Assembly: GCF_028714655.1 (NCBI RefSeq)
Contig: NZ_JAQTLY010000001.1
Coordinates: forward strand, 186,001-250,000
Direction: 5' to 3'
Length of the DNA: 64,000 bases
Origin: Sulfurimonas sp.
Lineage (GTDB): Bacteria; Campylobacterota; Campylobacteria; Campylobacterales; Sulfurimonadaceae
Shown: piece after piece, positions 35,046 through 42,367 of the stretch
How the letters are laid out: every line of letters starts with the position of its first letter
Numbering within the stretch: the first letter of the stretch is position 1
Notes under the pieces: model-generated
What the model was told of the DNA's origin: nothing
Databases searched by the model: none
The model's input: only the letters and a program-made list of their open reading frames with translations
Position numbers and translations under genes: made by a program

Positions 35046-36045
35046 CGCTTTGTATTGCCCAGTTAATTACTTGGTTCGCATACATAGGAACAACATTTCC
35101 GTAAGTTGCAGGTACGACAAAAGGTCGTTTTTCTAAGATAACTTCTTTAAATTCAGGACAAAGTTTATAGATACTTTGCGCATTATCGCTTACAAAGGCT
35201 TGAAGGTTGTCTAACTTATCGTACTGCTCAAAAATCTCACACAGAAGCTGAAGTGCAATCGGAGCGCTAAACACTCCTGCTGCACATCCTGCACACTCTT
35301 TTTTCTCTTTTGAGTGAGGTGCGGAGTCTGAGCCGAACATTACCTTCGGGTGAGCTTCGAGTGCTACGCCAAGAAGCGCATCCAAATCTTCGGGTCTTTT
35401 TGCGATAGGTTTGCAGAAGTTATGAGGCATCATCATTCCGCCGACCACATCATCAAGCGTGAAAAGCAGATGGTGAACGGTTATGGTTGCGTAAAGATTT
35501 TTGTATTTATCCAGCATATCAACCGCCGCTTTGGTGGTAATATGCTCCATAATGATTTTTAAATCGGGAAACTCTTTTGCCAAAAGTTCATAAATAGTCA
35601 TAAATTCCGCTTCTCTGTCCATAACAAAACCGTTTGTCTCTCCGTGAACACATAGAGGAATTTCGAGTACGCTCATAGCTTCTAGCGTTTCTCTCATCGC
35701 TTCAATATCAAAAGATGAAACGCCGCTCTCAGAGTTTGTAGTAATTCCCGCAGGGTAGAGCTTGATAGCTGTAATGTGCTCCGCAACGCTTGCTAAAAAT
35801 CTTTTGTCGTAATTTTTATAAAAAAGAGTCATATACGGTTCAAAATAGTCGTTTGGAACGGCAGCTCTTATGCGTGCTTTATATGCTTTTACATCTTCAA
35901 GAGTCTCAATCGGCGGTACAAGATTTGGCATAATAATCCCACCGCTGAAACTGTACGCGCTAAGAGGTGCAACTGTCTCAAGCATAACTCCGTCACGAAG
36001 ATGAAGATGCATATCCAGAGGCATTAAAAGAGTATGGGTTTTCAT
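35038..36045 (-). CDS. pyrC: Dihydroorotase (class II, PyrC type)
   Basis: A 335-residue enzyme that interconverts carbamoyl-aspartate and dihydroorotate in pyrimidine synthesis. Metal ligands are in MHLHLRDG, KLYPAG (carboxylated Lys), CVHGE, ITTKAAV and GSDSAPHSKEKKE; these fit the E. coli PyrC type. It lies 2 bp after the phosphohexomutase and overlaps the response regulator by 8 bp, in the middle of a six-gene operon. Confidence 0.94.
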   Translation of the reverse strand: MKTHTLLMPLDMHLHLRDGVMLETVAPLSAYSFSGGIIMPNLVPPIETLEDVKAYKARIRAAVPNDYFEPYMTLFYKNYDKRFLASVAEHITAIKLYPAGITTNSESGVSSFDIEAMRETLEAMSVLEIPLCVHGETNGFVMDREAEFMTIYELLAKEFPDLKIIMEHITTKAAVDMLDKYKNLYATITVHHLLFTLDDVVGGMMMPHNFCKPIAKRPEDLDALLGVALEAHPKVMFGSDSAPHSKEKKECAGCAAGVFSAPIALQLLCEIFEQYDKLDNLQAFVSDNAQSIYKLCPEFKEVILEKRPFVVPATYGNVVPMYANQVINWAIQSVE

Positions 36046-36047
36046 TT

Positions 36048-37406
36048 TTACAGGCTCTCTTTAGCTTGAAGTATCAAGTCGTTTATAGCTTTTTCGTAGA
36101 GTTTTGCCTCTTCTTGCGAAGTAGCTTCAAAACGAGTTACAAGCACAGGCGTTGTGTTTGATGCGCGAACAAGTCCCCATCCATGATCAAAGTTTATACG
36201 CACGCCGTCAACGGCTATGATATTTTTTATAGTCGGAAAAGAAGCAGGAGGGGTTTTTAGAAGCTCTTTTACTTTATCTATGATTTTAAATTTCTCAGAC
36301 TCTGTTGTGTGAACTTTTATCTCTTCCGTTGAAAAAACTTGTGGAAGTTTTGCAAGTTCGGCGTCAAGGTCTATGCCGTCGTGGACAAGCTCTAACATTC
36401 TAAGAGTTGCATAGATGGCATCGTCATAACCGAAGTAACGGTTTTTGAAAAATACATGTCCGCTCACTTCACAGGCAAGGTCAGCATTTGTTTCTTGCAT
36501 CTTTACTTTTAGGTTTGAGTGTCCCGTTTTGTACATTATAGCTTTTGCGCCGCGCTTCTCCAGTTCATCATACATAACTTGTGAGCATTTTACTTCCCCG
36601 ACGACCGTCGGTTTATCCATCTTCATTGCATATAAAAGAGCCATCATATCGCCCTTTATATTGTTTTTATGCGTCAATACCGCGATTCTGTCGGCATCAC
36701 CGTCATAAGCAAAAGCAATGTCGCCGTCTGTCGCTAAGAGTTTTTTGATATCTTCTAAGTTATGCTCATCCGAAGGGTCTGGATGGTGGTTTGGAAAAGT
36801 TCCGTCAGGGTCTATGTAAAGTCCTTTTGCGTTAAGCTTTAGTGCGCCAAAAATTCTCTCCGTAACAACACCTGCAACACCGTTTCCGCAATCATAAACG
36901 ATGCGTGTCGGCATAGCTTTTAGGTGTTGAAATTCGCTCACTAAAAAATCAACATAGCGAGTAAGAGCGTCTATCTTGGTAACTTCTCTAGCAACTTTTG
37001 CAGGAAAATCCATAGCTTCACACTCACGACCGAGAGCGTAAATCTGCTCACCGAAAAACGGAGCTTTGTTTATAGTGATTTTAAAGCCGTTGTATTCGCT
37101 CGGGTTGTGCGAACCCGTAATCATAATAGAAGCAGAAGGTATAACACCGTTAAATTCGTTGTAGTTGCAGAAGTAGTTTACCGGAGTAGGAACAAGCCCC
37201 ATATCCAAAACTTTCTTTCCGCCTGCATTTAGCCCGTGAACAAGATACTCAAAGAGAATAGGAGAGTGGCTTCTTGCATCGTAACCGACTGCTACAAATT
37301 TGCCCTCTATTTTTGAAGCCAAAGCATACCCTATGCGAACGACGCTTTGTTCATTTAACTCTTTTTCGAAAATCCCTCTGATGTCATACTCTCTATAAAT
37401 GCTCAC
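36048..37406 (-). CDS. manB: Phosphomannomutase/phosphoglucomutase
   Basis: A 452-residue alpha-D-phosphohexomutase. It has the phosphoserine loop MITGSHNPSEYNGFK, metal loop AYDGDADRI, sugar loop CEVSGHVFFKNRYFGYDD, and the phosphate-binding end RASNTTPVLVTRFEA. The AlgC/ManB subgroup interconverts hexose-1- and -6-phosphates for LPS and GDP-mannose. It is the first gene of the minus-strand operon. The 286-bp region upstream is filled partly by repeats. Confidence 0.92.
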   Translation of the reverse strand: MSIYREYDIRGIFEKELNEQSVVRIGYALASKIEGKFVAVGYDARSHSPILFEYLVHGLNAGGKKVLDMGLVPTPVNYFCNYNEFNGVIPSASIMITGSHNPSEYNGFKITINKAPFFGEQIYALGRECEAMDFPAKVAREVTKIDALTRYVDFLVSEFQHLKAMPTRIVYDCGNGVAGVVTERIFGALKLNAKGLYIDPDGTFPNHHPDPSDEHNLEDIKKLLATDGDIAFAYDGDADRIAVLTHKNNIKGDMMALLYAMKMDKPTVVGEVKCSQVMYDELEKRGAKAIMYKTGHSNLKVKMQETNADLACEVSGHVFFKNRYFGYDDAIYATLRMLELVHDGIDLDAELAKLPQVFSTEEIKVHTTESEKFKIIDKVKELLKTPPASFPTIKNIIAVDGVRINFDHGWGLVRASNTTPVLVTRFEATSQEEAKLYEKAINDLILQAKESL

Positions 37407-37516
37407 TTTTTACACCTTAAATAATTTTATAAATGTTATTTTACAATAAATAAGCAGATAAGTTCCAAATTTTTTAATACGCTTTTTATACTCTAATGGA
37501 TAGAATTTTTAAAAAT

Positions 37517-37655
37517 AGATTCCAAATCAAGTTTGGAATGACGAGGTTGACAAGTTTGGAATGACGAGGTTGACAAGTTTGGAATGATAAAGTTGTCAAG
37601 TTTGGAATGGTAAGATTTCTGAGTTTTCGTCATCCTGAACTTGATTCAGGATCTT
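37517..37655. repeat. Dispersed CCTGAA/TTCCAA repeat with four 23-bp tandem units
   Basis: AGATTCCAAATC opens the element. AAGTTTGGAATG then recurs at 37529, 37552, 37575 and 37598, a fixed 23-bp period, with intervening GACGAGGTTGAC that decays in the last unit. It ends with the hairpin ATCCTGAA-CTTGA-TTCAGGAT, the same as at 20814. Its end enters the region before the gene at 37694. Confidence 0.8.
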
Positions 37656-37693
37656 TGGGTTGCGAGAATTCTAATATAATTTTTTGGAAAAGT

Positions 37694-38107
37694 ATGGGTG
37701 AAAATATAATAAACAGATTTAATGTTTTAGTAAAAAAAACATATTATATTTATAAACGATTCGGTATTGAATCTACATTTGTTCTGCTTTATCATAAAGA
37801 GCCTATAAGTGTCGTCGACTTGTCGAAATTCGTTAGACTCTCGGATCACCTTATAGAGGTTGACGAGAATCACTACTTCATTATTTTTGAATTTACTTCT
37901 CAAGAAAATGCATATAAAGCATCACAAAATATTATCCACAGCTTAGATAAACATTTCAATAGCTGTATGGGGTGTTTTATTGCTATTGACTCTTTCGATG
38001 TTGCCAAATCTCCGCAAAATGTTTTAAACAGACTTAAGCAGATTCTGATCCAAGTGCGTAAAAACCCGTGTGTCAGGGTTGAAGTTGAAGATATACTAGA
38101 TAGATGA
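37694..38107 (+). CDS. Hypothetical protein, 137 aa (possibly a degenerate GGDEF fold)
   Basis: The ATG at 37694 is chosen because GGAAAA lies just upstream; the frame is open further, but that part encodes repeat-derived residues such as HPELDSGS. The protein has the strand-helix order of a GGDEF domain without its catalytic motif (HLIEVDENHYFIIFEFTSQENAYKASQNIIHSLDKHF in place of the GGEEF hairpin). This could mean a catalytically dead c-di-GMP-type domain. The similarity is by eye and weak. It stands alone between two repeats. Confidence 0.55.
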   Translation: MGENIINRFNVLVKKTYYIYKRFGIESTFVLLYHKEPISVVDLSKFVRLSDHLIEVDENHYFIIFEFTSQENAYKASQNIIHSLDKHFNSCMGCFIAIDSFDVAKSPQNVLNRLKQILIQVRKNPCVRVEVEDILDR

Positions 38108-38120
38108 AGAGATTTATGAG

Positions 38121-38154
38121 CTTCCGTCACCCTGAATCAAGTTCAGGGTCTGGT
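38121..38154. repeat. Dispersed CCTGAA hairpin
   Basis: ACCCTGAA-TCAAG-TTCAGGGT forms a hairpin preceded by CCGTC, the single-hairpin form of the element at 20775 and 37517. It lies between the 137-aa gene and the convergent carboxylase gene and could end both transcripts. Confidence 0.65.
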
Positions 38155-38166
38155 TTCGCAAGAAGT

Positions 38167-39618
38167 CTAATGTCTAGTGATTAACTTATGCTCTTTAATT
38201 TTCTTTATAAGATTAGCTATAAATGAAGTTTTTTCTTCCTCTTTTGCTATTGATTTTGTAGCTTTTAGGTTGAAAAGTTCCATTTTTTTATCAAGATAAC
38301 TTGTATCTAGTTTTCCTGCGATAAAATCAGCATCTTTTACGATTTCTCTATGAAGAGACAAGTTTGTAGTAACTCCGTCGATGTAAAATTCATCTAAAGC
38401 TCTTGAAGCTTTTTTAACGGCACCTTCCCAGTCAAGCGCCCAAACGATAAGTTTTCCTACCATTGAGTCATAGTTTGGAGGGATTGTATATCCGGCATAC
38501 GCACTTGAGTCGATTCTTACCCCTGGACCGCCCGGAGTGATGTAGTTTGTGATAGTTCCAACTGATGGCATAAAGTTGTTTTGAGGATTTTCAGCGTTGA
38601 TTCTAAACTCGATAGCATATCCGCGGAATTTAATCTCTTCTTGTAAAAATTTCAGCTTATCGCCCTCTGCGATTTCTATCATTCTTTGGATAATATCTAT
38701 CCCGGAGATAATCTCGGTTACAGGATGCTCAACTTGAACCCTTGTATTCATCTCTATGAAGTAGATATTGTCATCCGGATCAAGCAGATACTCCACCGTT
38801 CCAACGCTCTCATAGCCTAGTTTTAGCATAGCTTTTGTTGAGATTCTGTAAAGCTCTTTTCTTGCTTCAGGGCTTAGTCTAGGAGATGGAGCGATTTCGA
38901 TTACTTTTTGGTGTCTTCTTTGAATCGAACAATCTCTCTCGCCCAAGTGTACGACATTTCCGTATTTATCTGCAACTATTTGGATTTCGATATGTCTTGG
39001 ATTTTCTACATATTTCTCGATGAAAACTTCACCTTTTCCAAAATATTTTATCGCTTCATTTGTTGCGGACTCAAACATTTCATTAAAAAGATTTGCGCTT
39101 TTAACGATTCTCATACCTCTTCCGCCGCCGCCAAAAGCAGCTTTTATGATAACAGGAAAGCCTATTTGCGTAGCAACTCTTGCTCCCTCTGCTTTATCTA
39201 TAACCGGCTCATCCGTTCCTTCTAAAACAGGTACGCCGATTTCACGCATTGCAACTTTTGAAGCCATTTTATCGCCAAAAAGTGCGATGTGTGCCGGTTT
39301 TGGACCGATAAAAATAAGTCCTTTATCTTCACAAGCCTGTGCAAACTCTGCATTTTCAGATAAGAAGCCATATCCGGGGTGGATAGCATCACAACCTGCT
39401 TTGAGTGCCAAAGTGATAATTCTGTCGTAGTCAAGATAGGCTTGTAGAGCATCTCCCATAATCGGATAACACTCATCAGCTTTTTTTACCCAGATTCCCT
39501 CTAAATCAACTTCAGAGAAAATAGCTACGCTTTTTACATCCAATTCTTTACAAGCTCTAATAATTCTTAGAGCTATTTCGCCTCTGTTTGCAACCAGTAT
39601 CTTGGTAATTTTTTTCAT
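38167..39618 (-). CDS. Biotin carboxylase subunit, PycA-like
   Basis: A 483-residue ATP-grasp biotin carboxylase. It has KILVANRGEIALRIIRACKEL, the glycine-rich loop AAFGGGGRGMR, the HIEIQIVADKYGNVVHLGERDCSIQRRHQKVIEIAPSP core, and EMNTRVQVEHPVTE. It is about 35 residues longer than typical AccC, with a C-terminal extension. In this phylum such a form is usually the A subunit of pyruvate carboxylase (Cj1037-type) or of 2-oxoglutarate carboxylase in reductive-TCA organisms, rather than AccC. The biotin-carrying partner is not in the window, so substrate is open. Confidence 0.85.
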   Translation of the reverse strand: MKKITKILVANRGEIALRIIRACKELDVKSVAIFSEVDLEGIWVKKADECYPIMGDALQAYLDYDRIITLALKAGCDAIHPGYGFLSENAEFAQACEDKGLIFIGPKPAHIALFGDKMASKVAMREIGVPVLEGTDEPVIDKAEGARVATQIGFPVIIKAAFGGGGRGMRIVKSANLFNEMFESATNEAIKYFGKGEVFIEKYVENPRHIEIQIVADKYGNVVHLGERDCSIQRRHQKVIEIAPSPRLSPEARKELYRISTKAMLKLGYESVGTVEYLLDPDDNIYFIEMNTRVQVEHPVTEIISGIDIIQRMIEIAEGDKLKFLQEEIKFRGYAIEFRINAENPQNNFMPSVGTITNYITPGGPGVRIDSSAYAGYTIPPNYDSMVGKLIVWALDWEGAVKKASRALDEFYIDGVTTNLSLHREIVKDADFIAGKLDTSYLDKKMELFNLKATKSIAKEEEKTSFIANLIKKIKEHKLITRH

Positions 39619-39724
39619 GCCTAAACCTTGTGGGAAAATTTTACTAAGATTTTATACTTTTTTTAAAATAATTTCTTCACTATTTATGCGCAAAAAGTTA
39701 TCTATTTTTGCTAAAATACAGATT

Positions 39725-40600
39725 ATGAAAAAAAATACACTGCAAAAAAGAGTGCAAATTGCAAACGACATTATGTATTATGTATACACGCACATTGACA
39801 CAAATATCAATATGGACGAACTTAGCACCGATTTGGAAATCTCCAAATTTCATATGCATAGAATTTTTAAAGATGTTTTTGGAAAAAATATTTATGAGAG
39901 CATAAAATCCATAAGGCTTCAAAAAGCGTCAAATCTGCTTCTTACCAATAAGTTTTCAACAATAAGCGATGTTGCAAATATTTGCGGTTACAGCTCTCAA
40001 ACCTCTTTTATCCGCGTTTTTAAAGAGCGGTTTGAAATGACGCCTAAAGCGTGGAAAAACGGCGGTTATAAAGAGTACTCACAGCATATCATAGAGCAGT
40101 CGCCAAAAGCAAAAAAATCAACCGCAAAATTTGACCATTTAGAGCCGACCATCGTAAAAATGCCGCTGATAGAGAGCTACTATATAAGACACAGCGGATA
40201 CAATGCACAGATAAAGCAAACATGGCAAAAACTTCAAACTTGGATATTTGGCAATAATATTACGGAATTTAATCAGATTGCTCTTTTTCACGACAACCCG
40301 ACCGTAACAGAGCTTCACGAGTGTCAATATGTAGCATGTGTGGTTGTAGAAAACGGCTTAAATATCCAAAGCGACAGGCTGCCGAAGTTTAATATCTCCG
40401 ACGGCATTTACGCTAAGTTTGATTTGGTAGGAGAACAGGGAGATATGCTTAAGTTTATTCAGTGGGTTTATCATGAATGGCTCCCCAAAAGCGAATACGA
40501 AACCACCACAAAACCGCCGTATGTAATCTATAAAAAAAACAATTATCTTTCGCAAGACGGCAGATTTGATATAAGTTTTTATCTCTCTATAAAGTTTTAG
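39725..40600 (+). CDS. AraC-family regulator with GyrI-like effector domain
   Basis: About 291 residues. Two helix-turn-helix motifs at the N-terminus (MDELSTDLEISKFHMHRIFKDVFG and ISDVANICGYSSQTSFIRVFKERFEMTPKAW) form the AraC DNA-binding domain. The C-terminal 160 residues (IVKMPLIESYYIRHSGYNAQIKQTWQKL) match the GyrI-like small-molecule-binding domain, as in SbmC- and Rob-type proteins. The ATG at 39725 is preferred, but no strong Shine-Dalgarno separates it from an ATG at 39686. It is divergent from the carboxylase gene, 106 bp away. Confidence 0.85.
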   Translation: MKKNTLQKRVQIANDIMYYVYTHIDTNINMDELSTDLEISKFHMHRIFKDVFGKNIYESIKSIRLQKASNLLLTNKFSTISDVANICGYSSQTSFIRVFKERFEMTPKAWKNGGYKEYSQHIIEQSPKAKKSTAKFDHLEPTIVKMPLIESYYIRHSGYNAQIKQTWQKLQTWIFGNNITEFNQIALFHDNPTVTELHECQYVACVVVENGLNIQSDRLPKFNISDGIYAKFDLVGEQGDMLKFIQWVYHEWLPKSEYETTTKPPYVIYKKNNYLSQDGRFDISFYLSIKF

Positions 40601-40636
40601 GTATTTAAAAAACTATTAGACTTCTCTATCAATTCA

Positions 40637-41047
40637 TCAAATGTTATATACCCAGTTATCAATCCTCAACTCTTTGACTCTTTTGAACTCTTTTGTGTTG
40701 TTTGTGACCAATGTCATATTGCATGAGAGCGCATGGGCTGCTATCATCATATCAAGCCCTCCTATGATTTGCCCTCTTTTTTCTAAATCTGCTCTTATTT
40801 TTCCATAGGCAGCAGATGCTTTTATATCGTACTCTAGGATATCGAACGGTTTGAGAAAATGCTCTAATGCCAAGAGATTTTTTTCCATATACTCACTTTT
40901 ATAAACACCGTAATATAGCTCACTAACCGTAATGCTTGAGAGAACTAAATCGCCTACATCAAACTCTTTAAGCTTTTCTCTGACATTTTGAGGCTTATTT
41001 TTGATAATATAGATACAGATGTTGGTATCTAGCATCTGTTTTTTCAA
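40637..41047 (-). CDS. vapC: VapC-family PIN-domain ribonuclease toxin
   Basis: A 136-residue PIN toxin. The acidic residues are in LDTNICIYIIK (Asp7), TVSELYYGV (Glu near 44) and GGLDMMIAAHA (Asp near 99), with LVTNNTKEFKRV at the end, where the last Asp of the usual TxDxxF is Asn. VapC toxins cut initiator tRNA or rRNA. The TTG at 41047 overlaps the antitoxin gene by 4 bp; an ATG four codons later is possible. The module appears intact. Confidence 0.9.
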   Translation of the reverse strand: MKKQMLDTNICIYIIKNKPQNVREKLKEFDVGDLVLSSITVSELYYGVYKSEYMEKNLLALEHFLKPFDILEYDIKASAAYGKIRADLEKRGQIIGGLDMMIAAHALSCNMTLVTNNTKEFKRVKELRIDNWVYNI

Positions 41048-41283
41048 AATAAGTTCTCTCTTTTTTGAGTCGGTTGCACTCTTTCTTGCATAAAATCGTC
41101 CGAAAACTCATCAAGTCTGTCAAACATATGCTCCCACACACTTTTGTCGTTTTTTGGCATCAAAATCACGCCATCTTCAACCCTCTTTATGAAAAGCTCT
41201 TCTTGGTTTTCAAACCTAAACTCTTTTGGCAATCTCACAGCTTGGCTTTGACCATTTTTAAACAGTTTTGCGACAGCGCTCAT
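41044..41283 (-). CDS. vapB: VapB-family antitoxin (AbrB fold)
   Basis: A 79-residue protein with the swapped-hairpin AbrB/VapB DNA-binding domain (AVAKLFKNGQSQAVRLPKEFRF) and a C-terminal arm that would bind VapC. GGAGAA precedes the ATG. It has a consensus promoter whose -10 overlaps a perfect palindrome (41313-41322), the expected site for VapBC autorepression. Confidence 0.9.
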   Translation of the reverse strand: MSAVAKLFKNGQSQAVRLPKEFRFENQEELFIKRVEDGVILMPKNDKSVWEHMFDRLDEFSDDFMQERVQPTQKRENLF

Positions 41284-41312
41284 GACATTCTCCTGTTAAA
41301 TATATATTTTAA

Positions 41313-41341
41313 AGTATATACTATTATTTTCGTTTTGTCAA
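41313..41341 (-). promoter_or_regulatory. VapBC promoter with palindromic operator
   Basis: On the minus strand TTGACA (41341-41336) and TATACT (41318-41313) have a 17-bp spacer. AGTATATACT (41313-41322) is a perfect 10-bp palindrome covering the -10. This fits a VapB-bound autoregulatory operator. The next module's promoter lies on the other strand only about 40 bp away. Confidence 0.75.
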
Positions 41342-41376
41342 CTAACCTTTTTAATAATTTTTATTTCAAATTTTTC

Positions 41377-41392
41377 TTGTGCTATAACACAA
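41377..41392 (+). promoter_or_regulatory. Palindromic operator over a -10 element for the addiction module
   Basis: TTGTGCTATAACACAA is a near-perfect 16-bp palindrome (TTGTG-n-TATA-n-CACAA) that contains a TATAAC -10 preceded by TG. It lies 9 bp before GGAG and 21 bp before the antitoxin ATG at 41413. The position suits an autoregulatory site for the antitoxin. It differs in sequence from the vapBC operator. Confidence 0.6.
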
Positions 41393-41412
41393 CCAAAAAA
41401 GGAGTTTATATC

Positions 41413-41640
41413 ATGCTAGAAGCTTTAGATTTGCATAAAATGAGTATTTCAGATAAGTTTTTGATGATGGAAGAGTTGTGGGAAGATTTGAGTCAAAATG
41501 CTTCTGCAAATGGTTTTTCACCTCAGTGGCACTATGACGAACTTATGAAAAGAGAGAGAAAAGTCCAAGATGGAGAGCTTAAGTTTTCCGCTCTATCTGA
41601 AGCAAAAAAGAGACTAAAAAACTCCATTCATGAAAATTGA
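41413..41640 (+). CDS. Addiction-module component (RelB/StbD-like antitoxin, TIGR02574 type)
   Basis: A 75-residue helical protein with the family pattern LSISDKFLMMEELWEDLSQ (here KMSISDKFLMMEELWEDL) and a positively charged middle RERKVQDGELKFSALSEAKKRL. It is the antitoxin for the ParE-like protein encoded just downstream. GGAG at 41401-41404 lies 8 bases before the ATG at 41413. A longer open frame upstream lies opposite vapB and was not taken. The toxin gene starts in its last codons (11-bp overlap). Confidence 0.85.
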   Translation: MLEALDLHKMSISDKFLMMEELWEDLSQNASANGFSPQWHYDELMKRERKVQDGELKFSALSEAKKRLKNSIHEN

Positions 41641-41917
41641 AATTTTAGATGAAGCAGAAAACGACATTTTAAACGGCATGCAGTTTTATGAGGCACAAAG
41701 TAGGGATCTCGGAACTTATTTTTTAGATTCTATCTTGTACGACATTGACTCTTTGTATTTGTATGCAGCAATTCATCTCAAGGTAAATGGCTACTACAGA
41801 CTCCTCTCAAAATGATTTCCCTTTGCTATCTACTACAAACTAAAAGAAGATATAGTTTATATTTATGCCGTTTTAGATTGCAGACAAAATCCAAATAAAC
41901 TGCTCAAAAGATTGTAG
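41630..41917 (+). pseudogene. ParE/RelE-type toxin gene broken by one in-frame TGA
   Basis: The frame opens with MKIEILDEAENDILNGMQFYEAQSRDLGTYFLDSI and stops at TGA, 41813-41815. The same frame then continues FPFAIYYKLKEDI and VYIYAVLDCRQNPNKLLKRL to TAG at 41917, exactly the rest of a ParE/RelE toxin. Family members have SKRFPFAIYY here, so AGA or CGA (Arg) has become TGA. It is a single nonsense mutation in an otherwise intact, recently lost toxin of 95 codons. The antitoxin gene remains intact. Confidence 0.85.
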
Positions 41918-41943
41918 TTAGTAGTTATCGCAATTTTTGGGCT

Positions 41944-42140
41944 TTACTTTTTCACCTTAAACTTCTCTTTTAGCTCTTTAAGTTCGCTAAGATTTTTCTC
42001 CGACTTCTCTATCAACTCATCAAACGCTAAGTCTTTCATAACTGTTTTGTAGAGGTTTGGTTTGTATTTTCCCAATTATAAAGTGTTGTTCTATCTATTC
42101 CTAAGTAACCAGGTTGTTTTGAAAAAGATTTTGACAGTAT
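41944..42140 (-). pseudogene. Frameshifted paralogue of the 64-aa HTH gene at 45310
   Basis: On the minus strand two frames join into a protein parallel to the one at 45310. The first reads SKQPGYLGIDRTTLYNWE. The second reads KYKPNLYKTVMKDLAFDELIEKS, then EKNLSELKELKEKFKVKK and TAA at 41944. In the intact gene the sequence is DIDPRTLRNWRKDKPFLYATIIKGLAFDEIVEAQK. A single base lost in an A run after the Trp-Glu codons explains the shift. No clear start codon was found at the right end. Confidence 0.75.
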
Positions 42141-42242
42141 ATAAATAATAGTTTTATGGATTTTTCATTTTTTGATGATTTATGAATTTATTGTGTTGTC
42201 TAAGGTAAATAAAAAATAAATTTTTAGTCAGTATTTATAGCA

Positions 42243-42309
42243 GCAACAATATATATTAATTTCAACAATAATTAATACATATATTGTTGAAATTAATATA
42301 TATTGTTGC
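42243..42309. repeat. 28-bp perfect inverted repeat
   Basis: The left arm, 42243-42270, starts GCAACAATATATATTAAT. The right arm, 42282-42309, is its exact reverse complement and ends ATTAATATATATTGTTGC; an 11-base centre separates them. It lies 59 bp before the first lipoprotein gene, downstream of two dead genes. There is no T run as for a terminator. It could be an operator pair, a cruciform or mobile-element ends. Each arm contains CAACAAT twice. Confidence 0.8.
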
Positions 42310-42367
42310 AAATTAATTAGATTTATTTAAGATTGTTTTAGATAGTATTTTGTTCTTGGAGGTTAAC

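Noticed and set aside
37529-37620. 23-bp tandem array as a CRISPR or plasmid iterons
   Set aside because: No spacers, no replication gene; it sits in a dispersed element.
37607-37693. N-terminal extension of the 137-aa protein
   Set aside because: It is encoded by the dispersed repeat (HPELDSGS), and the better Shine-Dalgarno is at the ATG at 37694.
41065-41412. Long open frame upstream of the addiction-module antitoxin
   Set aside because: It lies opposite vapB and its promoter; the antitoxin family length and GGAG fix the start at 41413.
41813-41815. In-frame TGA in the ParE-like gene read as selenocysteine
   Set aside because: The position is an Arg in the family, and I saw no selenocysteine insertion element; a nonsense mutation is simpler.
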